Assembly (NCBI GenBank): GCA_019689695.1
Contig: JADGHA010000029.1
Coordinates: 1 to 17,224 of the forward strand
Origin: Micromonosporaceae bacterium
GTDB lineage: Bacteria > Actinomycetota > Actinomycetes > Mycobacteriales > Micromonosporaceae
Length of the DNA: 17,224 bases
Direction: 5' to 3'
Made by a program: the position numbers and the translations under genes. The stretch's first letter is position 1. Every line of letters starts with the position of its first letter. This document shows, piece after piece, positions 7,625 to 14,823 of the stretch. The notes under the pieces were generated by a model, which did no database searches, was not told the DNA's origin, and saw only the letters and a list, made by a program, of their open reading frames with translations.

Positions 7625-8478
7625 TACCCGCCCTGGCCGCGCAGGTGCACCGCCAACGCGCTCATGTCGTGCTGGCCCAGCCCGGCGGCGATCGCCTCGG
7701 CCACGACCCGGCGGTTGGTGGCGAGCTGCTCCATCCTGGCGCCGACGCCGCGCGCGAGGGACGCCGCCAGGTCCATGTCCTTGGCGACCAGCTCCAGGAT
7801 GAACGCGGCGGGCGCCTGGTCGGGGTGGACGAACGCCTCCCGCTTGTACTGCACGAATGGCGCGGCCACCGCGCTGGCGGCGAAGACGTCGTAGGCCAGG
7901 GCGCGCGGGACGCCGGCCTTCTCGGCGAGCACGAGCGCCTCCGAGACGGCCTGGTTGAGCGACTGGATCACCACGTTCACGGCGAGCTTCATCACCGCGC
8001 CGGTGCCGATCTCTCCCAGGTGGAACACGCGCGTGCCGAGCGCGTCGACGACCGGGCGGACGCGCTCCAGCGCCGCGGGGTCGCCGCCGACCATGAAGGT
8101 CAGCTCGCCGCGCTGGACCACCGGGACGCTGCCGGACACCGGGGCGTCCAGCAGTACGCCCGAGTGCTTCTCGACCAGCGGCGCCACGCCGCGCACCGTG
8201 TCCGGGTGAATGGTGCTGGTCTCCATCACGACAGTGCCGGAGCGCAGCCCGGTGACCAGCTCCGGGTAGACGGCCTTGACCGCGGCGTCGTCGGCGAGCG
8301 AGACGATGACCACCTCGGCCTGCGCGGCGGCCTCGCTGGGAGTCTCCGCCACCGCGGCGCCGGTCTGCTCGGCCCGCGCCCGGGTGCGGTTGTAGACCAC
8401 CACGTCGTGCCCGGCCTCGCGCAGCCGGACCGTCATCGCCGCGCCCATCCGGCCGGCGCCGACTATCGCCACCTTCAC
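7624..8478 (-). CDS. NAD(P)-dependent oxidoreductase, 3-hydroxyisobutyrate dehydrogenase family
   Basis: This 284-aa beta-hydroxyacid dehydrogenase has the Rossmann loop VGAGRMG near the N-terminus and the substrate loop DAPVSGS. The catalytic lysine lies in GAVMKLAVN, and a C-terminal KDMDLA motif is present, so all family residues are intact. Members interconvert a 3-hydroxyacid and a semialdehyde: 3-hydroxyisobutyrate, tartronate semialdehyde or succinate semialdehyde. The substrate cannot be read from the sequence. Tartronate semialdehyde reductase (GlxR) is one option, given the ureide genes nearby, but no glyoxylate carboligase is seen here. The GTG start overlaps the SDR stop (GTGA). 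Length is normal. Confidence 0.88.
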   Translation of the reverse strand: MKVAIVGAGRMGAAMTVRLREAGHDVVVYNRTRARAEQTGAAVAETPSEAAAQAEVVIVSLADDAAVKAVYPELVTGLRSGTVVMETSTIHPDTVRGVAPLVEKHSGVLLDAPVSGSVPVVQRGELTFMVGGDPAALERVRPVVDALGTRVFHLGEIGTGAVMKLAVNVVIQSLNQAVSEALVLAEKAGVPRALAYDVFAASAVAAPFVQYKREAFVHPDQAPAAFILELVAKDMDLAASLARGVGARMEQLATNRRVVAEAIAAGLGQHDMSALAVHLRGQGG

Positions 8479-9164
8479 CCGAGCAGCCACCCCCCATCGA
8501 CGGCCAGGTTCACGCCATTCACGCCGGGATTCTCCAGCAGAAACGCGGCCGCGTCCACCACGTCCGCCATGGTCACCAGCCGGCCGGTCGGGGTCCGCCG
8601 GCGGGTCGCCTCCAGCGCCTCCGCCTTGCCGGCCCAGTACGGGCTGTCGCCGACGATGCCGGGGTGGATGGCGTTGACCCGGACCGGCGCCAGCTCCACC
8701 ACCAGGGTGTTCACCATGCCGGTGACTCCAGCGTTCACGGTGGTCACCGTAGTGGATCCCGGGTACGGCCGGCGTGCGGCCTGCCCGCCGAAGAGCAGGA
8801 TCGAGCTCTCCTCGCCCAGCCGGGATGCCAGCGCGTGCACCACCTCGGTGTAGCCGATCAGCTTCAGCGTGACCAGGTATTCGGCGCGGGTGATCTGGTA
8901 GTCCCTGGCGGTGTTGTGATCGCGATCGATGGCGGCGAGCACGAGGTGCTGGACCGCGCCGACATCGGCCAGCGCCTCGCCGATCTGGTGCGGGCGGGCC
9001 AGGTCGAGGGCGACGCCGCGGACGTTCCCACCGACCGAGGCGGCGACCTCCTTGGCCCGTTCCGCACTCCGGCCGGAGAGGACGACCTCCCGGCCCTGGG
9101 CCGCGTAGTGCTTGACGATCTCCAGGCCCAGCCCGGACGTGCCCCCCACTACGACAACGGTCAT
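8475..9164 (-). CDS. SDR-fold protein lacking the canonical YxxxK motif
   Basis: This 229-aa protein has a short-chain dehydrogenase/reductase fold. It opens with the nucleotide-binding VVVVGGTSGLG and continues with SGRS, a DLARP strand end and a C-terminal DGGWLLG typical of SDRs. At the catalytic position, where SDRs carry Tyr-x-x-x-Lys, it reads V-T-T-V-N within GSTTVTTVNAGVTGM. Neither Tyr nor Lys is present. It may bind NAD(P) without classical dehydrogenase activity, or use another residue such as the Tyr in RRPYPG. The ATG at 9164 follows GGAGAG and overlaps the bicupin stop (ATGA). The stop overlaps the next gene. It sits among catabolic enzymes, so a reductase, epimerase or isomerase step is possible. 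Confidence 0.85.
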   Translation of the reverse strand: MTVVVVGGTSGLGLEIVKHYAAQGREVVLSGRSAERAKEVAASVGGNVRGVALDLARPHQIGEALADVGAVQHLVLAAIDRDHNTARDYQITRAEYLVTLKLIGYTEVVHALASRLGEESSILLFGGQAARRPYPGSTTVTTVNAGVTGMVNTLVVELAPVRVNAIHPGIVGDSPYWAGKAEALEATRRRTPTGRLVTMADVVDAAAFLLENPGVNGVNLAVDGGWLLG

Positions 9165-10027
9165 AGCCGACTCTCCAGATAGTCCCAGTCCCGAACGAAG
9201 CGGTACGAGTGCCGCCCGGGCGGCTGCGGCGCCTGCGTCTCCAGCCAGCGGACCACGCCGGTACCCACGTTGCGGAACCCGTGCACGCAGCCGACGCCGG
9301 CCCACGCCACGTCACCGGCCCCGAGCCGGTAGGACTCGCCGTCGAAGGTCGCCTCGACCTCGCCCTCCAGGAACAGATAGGTCTCCTCGAACGGGTGGTC
9401 GTGCGGACCGGCCACCCCCTGCGGCTCGTACTGCACCATGAACATCGTGGTCAGCTGGGCGCCCAGGTCCGAGTCGACCATCATCTTCACAGTTATTCCA
9501 CTGTAGACGAGCAGGGCGGTGCGCATGCTCGCGGACACCGCCAGCATGTCCTGGGTCTGCTTGTCCACCAACATGTTCACCGGCTCGATGTGCCCGAACG
9601 ACCGGGTGCGCGGATCGCGCACGTCGACCTCGGCCGGCTCGGCACCCGCGGCGACCGGGGGCACCGCGAAGGTGTCCCCACCGTAGCGCGAGCGCGGTTG
9701 CGGCGAGAGCATGTACGCCCACCGGGCCGCCTCGTCGCCGTCGTTGCTCCAGGAGTGCGGTACACCCACCGGCAGCAGGCCGTAGTCGCCCGGGCGCAGC
9801 AGGGTCGCGCCCTCGGGGGAGCGCAGCACGACGCTCCCCCCCAGCACGTAGAAGCACTCCTCGAAGGACTGCACCCGGGCCGGCACCGAGCCGCCGGGCG
9901 GCAGCTGGCAGACGCCGAACCCGGTGTGCACCGCGGCCGGTGTCGTCTCATCCACGATGGACCACCGACGCAGATCGCCGTCGGGCAGGTACTCGGCGTC
10001 GGCGGCGTACCGGACCAGATGCCTCAT
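9161..10027 (-). CDS. Bicupin protein, distantly like (S)-ureidoglycine aminohydrolase
   Basis: This 288-aa protein has two cupin domains. The N-terminal cupin (about 35-105) lacks the HxH ligands, having RVQSFEE instead, and is probably structural. The C-terminal cupin (about 190-265) carries a full metal site: GPHDHPFEETYLFLEG, giving H209, H211 and E215, plus H249 in GVGCVHGF. The layout and the C-terminal YRFVRDWDY resemble (S)-ureidoglycine aminohydrolase of ureide catabolism. As I recall, those enzymes use Glu-x-His-x3-His and Gln, while this one has His-x-His-x3-Glu and His. A different reaction, such as an isomerase, hydrolase or dioxygenase, is therefore likely. It overlaps both the amidohydrolase stop and the SDR start by 4 bp. 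Confidence 0.82.
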   Translation of the reverse strand: MRHLVRYAADAEYLPDGDLRRWSIVDETTPAAVHTGFGVCQLPPGGSVPARVQSFEECFYVLGGSVVLRSPEGATLLRPGDYGLLPVGVPHSWSNDGDEAARWAYMLSPQPRSRYGGDTFAVPPVAAGAEPAEVDVRDPRTRSFGHIEPVNMLVDKQTQDMLAVSASMRTALLVYSGITVKMMVDSDLGAQLTTMFMVQYEPQGVAGPHDHPFEETYLFLEGEVEATFDGESYRLGAGDVAWAGVGCVHGFRNVGTGVVRWLETQAPQPPGRHSYRFVRDWDYLESRL

Positions 10028-11412
10028 GCGGAGGTCCCCGCGTCGGCGGCCTTCTCCGCTGTCGCCGCGGCCTTCTGCGCGGTGGCCGTGACCAGCCGGT
10101 CGTGGGCTTCCTCGACCAGCCGGCGCGCCCGTTCCACGTCAGCGAGCAGCTTGCCGCCCTGCTTGCGGATCACGCCGTCCACGATCACGGTGTCCACGTT
10201 GGAGACGTCGGCGCAGAGGGTGACGGCAGCGTACGGGTCGGTGATCGGGACCATGTTCACCGAGCGGGCGTCGATGAGTACCACGTCGGCCTTCTTGCCC
10301 GGCGTGAGCGAACCGGTCCGGTCCGCCAGCCCGGCCACGTGCGCACCGTTGATGGTCGCCGCCTCCAGCATCTGCCGCGCGGTGAGCATCGTCTCCGGTA
10401 CCTCGGTGTTCGCCTCCCAGCAGGCCGCGTTGACCCGCGCCCGCTCGGCGCCGAACGCGGCGCGCATCTGGGTGAACATGTCGCCCGGCACGGTGGTTAC
10501 CACGTCGATGGAGAAGCTCGGCTTCAAGCCGTACTCGATGGTCTTCATCACCGGCGGCCAGCCGTGGCCCATCTGCAGCTCGACCTGGGGGGCGATGGAG
10601 ATGGTGCCGCCGCTGTCCGCGACCAGGCGCCACTCTTCCTCGCTGAAGTAGCAGCAGTGGACGTAGGTGGTGTCCGGCCCGAGCAGCTTCAGGTTGGCCA
10701 GCTGCTTGATCATGCCGAACCGGCCGGCCAGCCGGCCCATGGCCACGTGCACGGTGATCGGGATGCCCAGCTCGCGGGCGAGCTGCCACTCCGCGCGGAC
10801 CACGTCGTCGATGCAGAAGCCCGGTCCCCGGGTGGCCAGGCCCATGGTGAGCAGGCCGCTGTCGGAGGAGAAGTAGGTCTCGCGGACCCGGCGCACGTCG
10901 TCCGCCGGGATGGCGATCTTGCTCTCGAACCAGTAGTCGGCCAGCGACAGGTTCGCGCTGCCGTACGCGTACTGCGCTCGGATGCCGGTCTCCTGCAGCG
11001 CGCGGATCGCGGCGTCCGGGTGCTCCGGGGTGTTGTTGATGTGCGACCAGTCGACCAGGGTGGTGATGCCGGCGTTGAGGCACTCCAGCGATCCGGCCAG
11101 GTTCGAGGCGTAGACGTCATCGGGCTGGTACACCGGCCCGAAGGTGTCCAGGATCTCCACGAAGTAGTCGTCGAGGGTGGCGTTGGGCGCCACGCCGCGG
11201 ATCGCCGCCTCCCAGGTGTGCCGGTGGGTGTCCACGAAGCCGGGGATCACCAGGAAGCCGTCGGCGTCGATGACGTTCGCGTCCGCATCGATGCTCGGCT
11301 GCACCGCGGCGATCCGGTCGTCCTCGATCAGCAGGTCGCCCGAGGGCAGGTCGCCGACCGACGGGTCCATGGAGAGGATGTGGCCACCGCGAATGAGGGT
11401 ACGGTTCGTCAT
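10024..11412 (-). CDS. Amidohydrolase, ATZ/TRZ-deaminase-like family
   Basis: This 462-aa metal-dependent hydrolase is of the cytosine-deaminase/ATZ-TRZ branch. The metal ligands are visible: H63 and H65 in FVDTHRHTWEA, H222 in ITVHVAMG, H252 in YVHCCYFS and D303 in SIDVV. The glutamate usually found three residues after the third histidine (HxxE) is replaced by M225. This suggests hydrolysis of something other than a typical aminopurine or triazine. Residues from about 435 on form a charged, alanine-rich tail. An AGGAGA box precedes the ATG, and 24 bases separate it from the E1 beta stop. Together with the following enzymes it probably opens or deaminates the operon's substrate. Confidence 0.88.
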   Translation of the reverse strand: MTNRTLIRGGHILSMDPSVGDLPSGDLLIEDDRIAAVQPSIDADANVIDADGFLVIPGFVDTHRHTWEAAIRGVAPNATLDDYFVEILDTFGPVYQPDDVYASNLAGSLECLNAGITTLVDWSHINNTPEHPDAAIRALQETGIRAQYAYGSANLSLADYWFESKIAIPADDVRRVRETYFSSDSGLLTMGLATRGPGFCIDDVVRAEWQLARELGIPITVHVAMGRLAGRFGMIKQLANLKLLGPDTTYVHCCYFSEEEWRLVADSGGTISIAPQVELQMGHGWPPVMKTIEYGLKPSFSIDVVTTVPGDMFTQMRAAFGAERARVNAACWEANTEVPETMLTARQMLEAATINGAHVAGLADRTGSLTPGKKADVVLIDARSVNMVPITDPYAAVTLCADVSNVDTVIVDGVIRKQGGKLLADVERARRLVEEAHDRLVTATAQKAAATAEKAADAGTSA

Positions 11413-11436
11413 GCCAGTCTCCTATGTGGAATCGGT

Positions 11437-12444
11437 TCAGTATGCGGCGAGCCGGCGCACCGCCTCGGTGACCGTGCTCACGGTGGGGATGACCTGGTCC
11501 TCCAGCGCGTCGGCGAACGGCAGCGGGACACAGGCCGCGGCGACCCGGCGGATCGGGGCGTCGAGCAGCTCGAAGCCTTCGTCGGCCACGATCGACGCCA
11601 CGGTTCCGCCCCAGCCGCCCTGGTACGGGTTCTCCTCCACGATGACCAGCCGGGAGGTGCGCTGCACCGACTCCAGGACGGTGCGCATGTCCAGCGGTAC
11701 CAGGCAGCGCAGGTCGATCACCTCGACCGAGACGCCCTCGGCGGCGAGCGCCTCGGCGGCGGCCAGCGCGACCGGCACCGTCGACGCGAGCGCGACCAGG
11801 GTGACGTCGGTGCCGGACCGGACCACGGCCGCCTCGCCCAGCGGCACCACGTGGTCCGGCGGCGCGGCCGGGCCCTTGCTGGCGAAGAGTCCTTTGTGCT
11901 CGAAGAAGACCACCGGGTCGTCGCTGCGGATGGCCGAGGCCATCAGGCCCACCACGTCGGCCGGCGTGGACGGCGCGACCACCTTCAGACCCGGCACGGT
12001 GAACGCCCAGTTCTCCACCGCCTGCGAGTGCTGCGCACCGAAGCCCAGCCCGCCGCCGTTGGCGGTGCGCACCACGAGCGGCACGCTGAGCTGCCCGCCG
12101 GTCATGTACCGCACCTTGGGGATCTCGTTGGCCAGGTAGTCCCAGCAGCAGGCGAGGAAGTCGGAGAACATGATCTCGGCGACCGGCCGCAGCCCGGTCA
12201 TCGCCGCGCCCATGGCCGCGCCGACGATCGCCTGCTCGGAGATCGGCGTGTCCCACACCCGGCGCGGCCCGAACTCCTTGAACAGCCCGACCGTCGTCTT
12301 GAACACGCCCTCAGCCGCGCCGATGTCCTCGCCGAGACAGACCACCGTGGGATCCCGGCGCATCTCCCGGGCGATGCCTTCCGCGACCGACTCGCGATAG
12401 GTCGTCACCGTGACGGACTCGCGGTTTGCTGTCATGTCCGCCAT
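11437..12444 (-). CDS. 2-oxoacid/acetoin dehydrogenase-type E1 component, beta subunit
   Basis: This 335-aa transketolase-type beta subunit pairs with the upstream alpha subunit to form an alpha2-beta2 thiamine-diphosphate enzyme. Visible marks are VCLGEDIG, whose Glu activates the cofactor, WDTPISEQAIVGAAMGAA, AEIMFSDFL, the GAQHSQ loop, and the C-terminal transketolase domain starting near EVIDLRCLVPLD. The start at 12444 follows GGGAG with good spacing and gives a 13-bp overlap with E1 alpha. An in-frame ATG at 12435 with an ATGA overlap is the alternative. It most resembles acetoin dehydrogenase or pyruvate dehydrogenase beta chains. The true oxoacid is unknown. Confidence 0.92.
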   Translation of the reverse strand: MADMTANRESVTVTTYRESVAEGIAREMRRDPTVVCLGEDIGAAEGVFKTTVGLFKEFGPRRVWDTPISEQAIVGAAMGAAMTGLRPVAEIMFSDFLACCWDYLANEIPKVRYMTGGQLSVPLVVRTANGGGLGFGAQHSQAVENWAFTVPGLKVVAPSTPADVVGLMASAIRSDDPVVFFEHKGLFASKGPAAPPDHVVPLGEAAVVRSGTDVTLVALASTVPVALAAAEALAAEGVSVEVIDLRCLVPLDMRTVLESVQRTSRLVIVEENPYQGGWGGTVASIVADEGFELLDAPIRRVAAACVPLPFADALEDQVIPTVSTVTEAVRRLAAY

Positions 12445-13403
12445 GTCGCGCTCCCGTCAGCCCATACGTCGGTGAATGCCTCGCGCGGGTCCGCGTCCGG
12501 TGCCGACTTGGCCGCGTCCACGGCCGCCGCCACGACCCGTTCGGCGTGGGCGTCCCGCTCGGCAATCTCCTCTTCCGGCACTCCCTGCTCCAGCAGCTTC
12601 GCGCGGGCGAGGGTGAGCGGGTCACGCTCCAGCCACTGTCTGACCTCGTCCTCCGGCCGGTACTTGGCCGGGTCGGTGCGGCTGTGCCCGTAGTGCCGGT
12701 AGGTGCGCGCCTCGAGGACGGTCGGACCGCCGCCGTCGCGGGCCCGCTGCGCGGCCCGGGCCACCGCGTCCCGGACCACCAGCACGTCGTTGCCATCGAT
12801 CACCTCGGCCGGCAACCCGTAGGCCGGGGCGCGGTCCGCGGCCGGGTTGGCCACCGCGGTCACCGAGCCGATCGGGGTGTACTCCATGTAGAGGTTGTTC
12901 TCGCAGACGAACAGCACGGGCAGCCGCCACACGGCGGCCAGGTTGAGCGCCTCGTGGAAGGCGCCGATGTTGGTCGCGCCGTCGCCGAAGAACGCCACCG
13001 CCACCTGGTCGGTGCCGCGCAACGTGGCCGACCAGGCGGCACCCACCGCCATCGGCAGGTGCGACCCGACGATCGCGTACGAGCCGAGCATGTTGGCATC
13101 GGCCTTGGTGAGGTGCATCGAACCGCCCTTGGCCTTGCAGATGCCGGTCGCCTTGCTCATCAGCTCGGCCAGGCACTCCTCCGGAGTGGCGCCGCGGGCG
13201 ATCGCGTGGTGGTGGCCGCGGTAGGTGGCGAAGACGTAATCGTCGGCGCGCAGCGCGTCGTTGGCGCCCACCGCGACCGCCTCGTGCCCGGCGGCCAGGT
13301 GCGTGGTGCCCTTGATCAGCCCGGCCAGGAACAGGTCCTGCGCGGCCTTCTCGGTGCGCCGGATGATCGCCATCCGTTCGTACAGGTCGATGAGGTCAGT
13401 CAT
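12432..13403 (-). CDS. 2-oxoacid/acetoin dehydrogenase-type E1 component, alpha subunit
   Basis: This 323-aa thiamine-diphosphate-binding alpha subunit has the cofactor motif in full: FFGDGATNIGAFHEALNLA (GDG at 140-142) running to ENN at 168-170. The active-site loop FATYRGHHHAIARG and the KAKGGSMHL segment are also present. Its short length and the KGGSMH motif resemble acetoin dehydrogenase AcoA more than long branched-chain E1 alpha proteins. It decarboxylates a 2-oxoacid or cleaves a diketone or acyloin. The product is normally passed to a lipoyl E2, but no E2 or E3 is found in this window. The ATG overlaps the M24 gene end by 8 bp. Confidence 0.92.
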   Translation of the reverse strand: MTDLIDLYERMAIIRRTEKAAQDLFLAGLIKGTTHLAAGHEAVAVGANDALRADDYVFATYRGHHHAIARGATPEECLAELMSKATGICKAKGGSMHLTKADANMLGSYAIVGSHLPMAVGAAWSATLRGTDQVAVAFFGDGATNIGAFHEALNLAAVWRLPVLFVCENNLYMEYTPIGSVTAVANPAADRAPAYGLPAEVIDGNDVLVVRDAVARAAQRARDGGGPTVLEARTYRHYGHSRTDPAKYRPEDEVRQWLERDPLTLARAKLLEQGVPEEEIAERDAHAERVVAAAVDAAKSAPDADPREAFTDVWADGSATWRT

Positions 13404-14709
13404 GCTTCGCGACCCCGTTGTTCAAATGGGACTGTGACTCCCTGGTCGTGCTGAGCGCGCCGCCGGCCGTCCAGTACTTGCGGCCGGCCACCAGCAGCTC
13501 CTCGGCCGGGAACTTGGTGATCACCTCGCAGCCGGTCGCGGTGACCACCACCTCCTCCTCGATCCGCGCGGCGGACCAGCCGTCGGATGCCGGCCAGTAC
13601 GTCTCCAGCGCGAAGACCATCCCCTCCTCCAGCGTCTCGGGGTGGTCGAGCGAGACCAGCCGGCTGAAGATGGGCTTTTCCCAGATGGACAGTCCGACCC
13701 CGTGTCCATACTGGAGCGCGAAGGCGGCCTCCTCGTCCGGGAAGCCGAACTCCTGCGCCCGCGGCCACACCGATACGATGTCCGCGGTGGTGGCGCCGGG
13801 CTTGACCAGCGAGATCGCCGCATCCATGTACTCCCGGCAGCGCTTGTACGCGTCGCGCTGGGCGGGCGAGGCGCTGCCCACCGCGAAGCAGCGGTAGTAG
13901 CAGGTGCGGTAGCCCATGTGGCTGTGCAGGATGTCGAAGAATGCCGGGTCGCCGGGGCGGATCAGCCGGTCACTGTAGACATGCGGGTGCGGGGAGCAGC
14001 GTTCGCCGGAGATGGCGTTGACTCCCTCGACGTACTCGCTGCCGAGGTCGTAGAGCACCTTGCTGACCAGGCCGACGCACTCGTTCTCGCGCACGCCCGG
14101 GCGGAGGAACTCGTACAGCTCCTCGTAGGCCGCGTCCACCATGGCGCACGCCTGGGTGAGCAGCGCGATCTCGTCCTGGGTCTTGATGCGTCGTGCCTCC
14201 AGGAACACCTGTTGCCCGTCCACCACATCGATGCCCCGGTCGCGCAGCGCGAACAGCACCGGCAGTTCCACGATGTCGACGCCGACGGGCTCGCCAGTCA
14301 GGCTGTGTCTGGCGAGCTCGTCGGCGACCTTGCGGGCCACCTCCTGCGCGATGCCAGCGTCCGGGTGGAAGGCGCCGCGCAGGGTGGAGATGCCCGCGCG
14401 GGCCCGCGAAGGGCCGTCCAGCCACGGGTTGTACAGCTGATGGTGGCGGGCCGCGGACCCGAAGTCCCACACCACCGGCTCGCCGCCCCGGGGAAGCAGG
14501 GCGAAGCGGATCAGCTTGTCCATCGCCCATGTGCCGATGTGTGTGGAGGTCATGTATCGGATGTTGCCGAAATCGAAAGTGAGCAGAGCACCCAGCGAGG
14601 AGCGCTCCAGGGCGTCGCGCAAGCGCTGCAGGCGCTCCTCACGTAGTCGACCCAGATCGATCCGCTGCTCCCAGTCGACCGCATTCGGCCCGTACGTACG
14701 GATCGCCAT
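13396..14709 (-). CDS. M24 peptidase-fold (creatinase/DddP-like) protein
   Basis: This 437-aa protein has an N-terminal creatinase-like domain (to about 170) and a pita-bread M24 catalytic domain. Retained active-site positions are H243 (SPHPHVYSD), D259 (FFDIL), H336 (QYGHGVGLS), E369 (VFALET) and E384 (ARIEEE). The second metal-binding aspartate of the usual D-x10-D pair is C270 (GYRTCYYR). The two-metal site is therefore probably incomplete, as in creatinase. Related non-peptidase enzymes include creatinase, ectoine hydrolase DoeA and DMSP lyase DddP. The segment FGNIRYMTS and its surroundings recall DddP. ATG 14709 is preferred because it follows a GGTGGT stretch. A TTG at 14751 would add 14 residues. 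It is the first gene of the minus-strand operon. Confidence 0.87.
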   Translation of the reverse strand: MAIRTYGPNAVDWEQRIDLGRLREERLQRLRDALERSSLGALLTFDFGNIRYMTSTHIGTWAMDKLIRFALLPRGGEPVVWDFGSAARHHQLYNPWLDGPSRARAGISTLRGAFHPDAGIAQEVARKVADELARHSLTGEPVGVDIVELPVLFALRDRGIDVVDGQQVFLEARRIKTQDEIALLTQACAMVDAAYEELYEFLRPGVRENECVGLVSKVLYDLGSEYVEGVNAISGERCSPHPHVYSDRLIRPGDPAFFDILHSHMGYRTCYYRCFAVGSASPAQRDAYKRCREYMDAAISLVKPGATTADIVSVWPRAQEFGFPDEEAAFALQYGHGVGLSIWEKPIFSRLVSLDHPETLEEGMVFALETYWPASDGWSAARIEEEVVVTATGCEVITKFPAEELLVAGRKYWTAGGALSTTRESQSHLNNGVAKHD

Positions 14710-14765
14710 CGATGCACCACCCGCCTTTCCCGCGCGTTCACGGGTCGTCAAGGGTGTTTCGTGAG

Positions 14766-14795
14766 AGTAAACGCCGCCCCGGCGAACGATGTCAA
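14766..14795 (-). promoter_or_regulatory. Promoter of the minus-strand catabolic operon
   Basis: Read on the minus strand, a perfect TTGACA -35 (14795-14790) is followed by 18 bases and a TTTACT -10 (14771-14766). Transcription would start near 14759, leaving a leader of about 50 bases before the M24 start codon. The match is strong for high-GC DNA. Confidence 0.6.
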
Positions 14796-14817
14796 GTAGT
14801 ACTTAACAGGGTACTGT
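14789..14817 (+). promoter_or_regulatory. Leaderless promoter of the XRE-cupin regulator
   Basis: A -35-like ATGTCA (14789-14794) is followed by exactly 17 bases and a TACTGT -10 (14812-14817). Six bases later comes the GTG start codon at 14824, where transcription would begin, and no ribosome binding site is present. This fits a leaderless mRNA. The -35 overlaps the divergent operon's -35 on the other strand. Confidence 0.5.
14794..14817. promoter_or_regulatory. Candidate operator between the divergent promoters
   Basis: AAGTAGTACTT (14794-14804) is a perfect palindrome around one central base. It is followed by ACAG-N4-CTGT (14806-14817), and GTACT occurs twice with a 12-bp period. Together they cover the operon -35 edge and the regulator spacer and -10. 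A protein bound here could control both promoters. The likely binder is the adjacent XRE-cupin protein (inference). Confidence 0.5.
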
Positions 14818-14823
14818 GCAGTC

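Noticed and set aside
7624..8478. Tartronate semialdehyde reductase (glxR) assignment
   Set aside because: The family motifs are shared by many beta-hydroxyacid dehydrogenases, and no glyoxylate carboligase or hydroxypyruvate isomerase gene is present.
9161..10027. Calling the bicupin ureidoglycine aminohydrolase
   Set aside because: The metal ligands do not match that enzyme, and allantoicase already bypasses ureidoglycine in this pathway.
9940..12693. A 917-codon open frame on the plus strand
   Set aside because: It is antisense to the bicupin, amidohydrolase and E1 beta genes and has no recognisable domain.
12432..13403. Naming the E1 genes acoA/acoB
   Set aside because: There is no acetoin E2, E3 or AcoR-type regulator, so the substrate is not established.
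13396..14709. Naming the M24 protein DMSP lyase DddP, creatinase or ectoine hydrolase
   Set aside because: The resemblance is partial, the ligand set differs, and the usual partner genes (such as EutE for ectoine) are absent.
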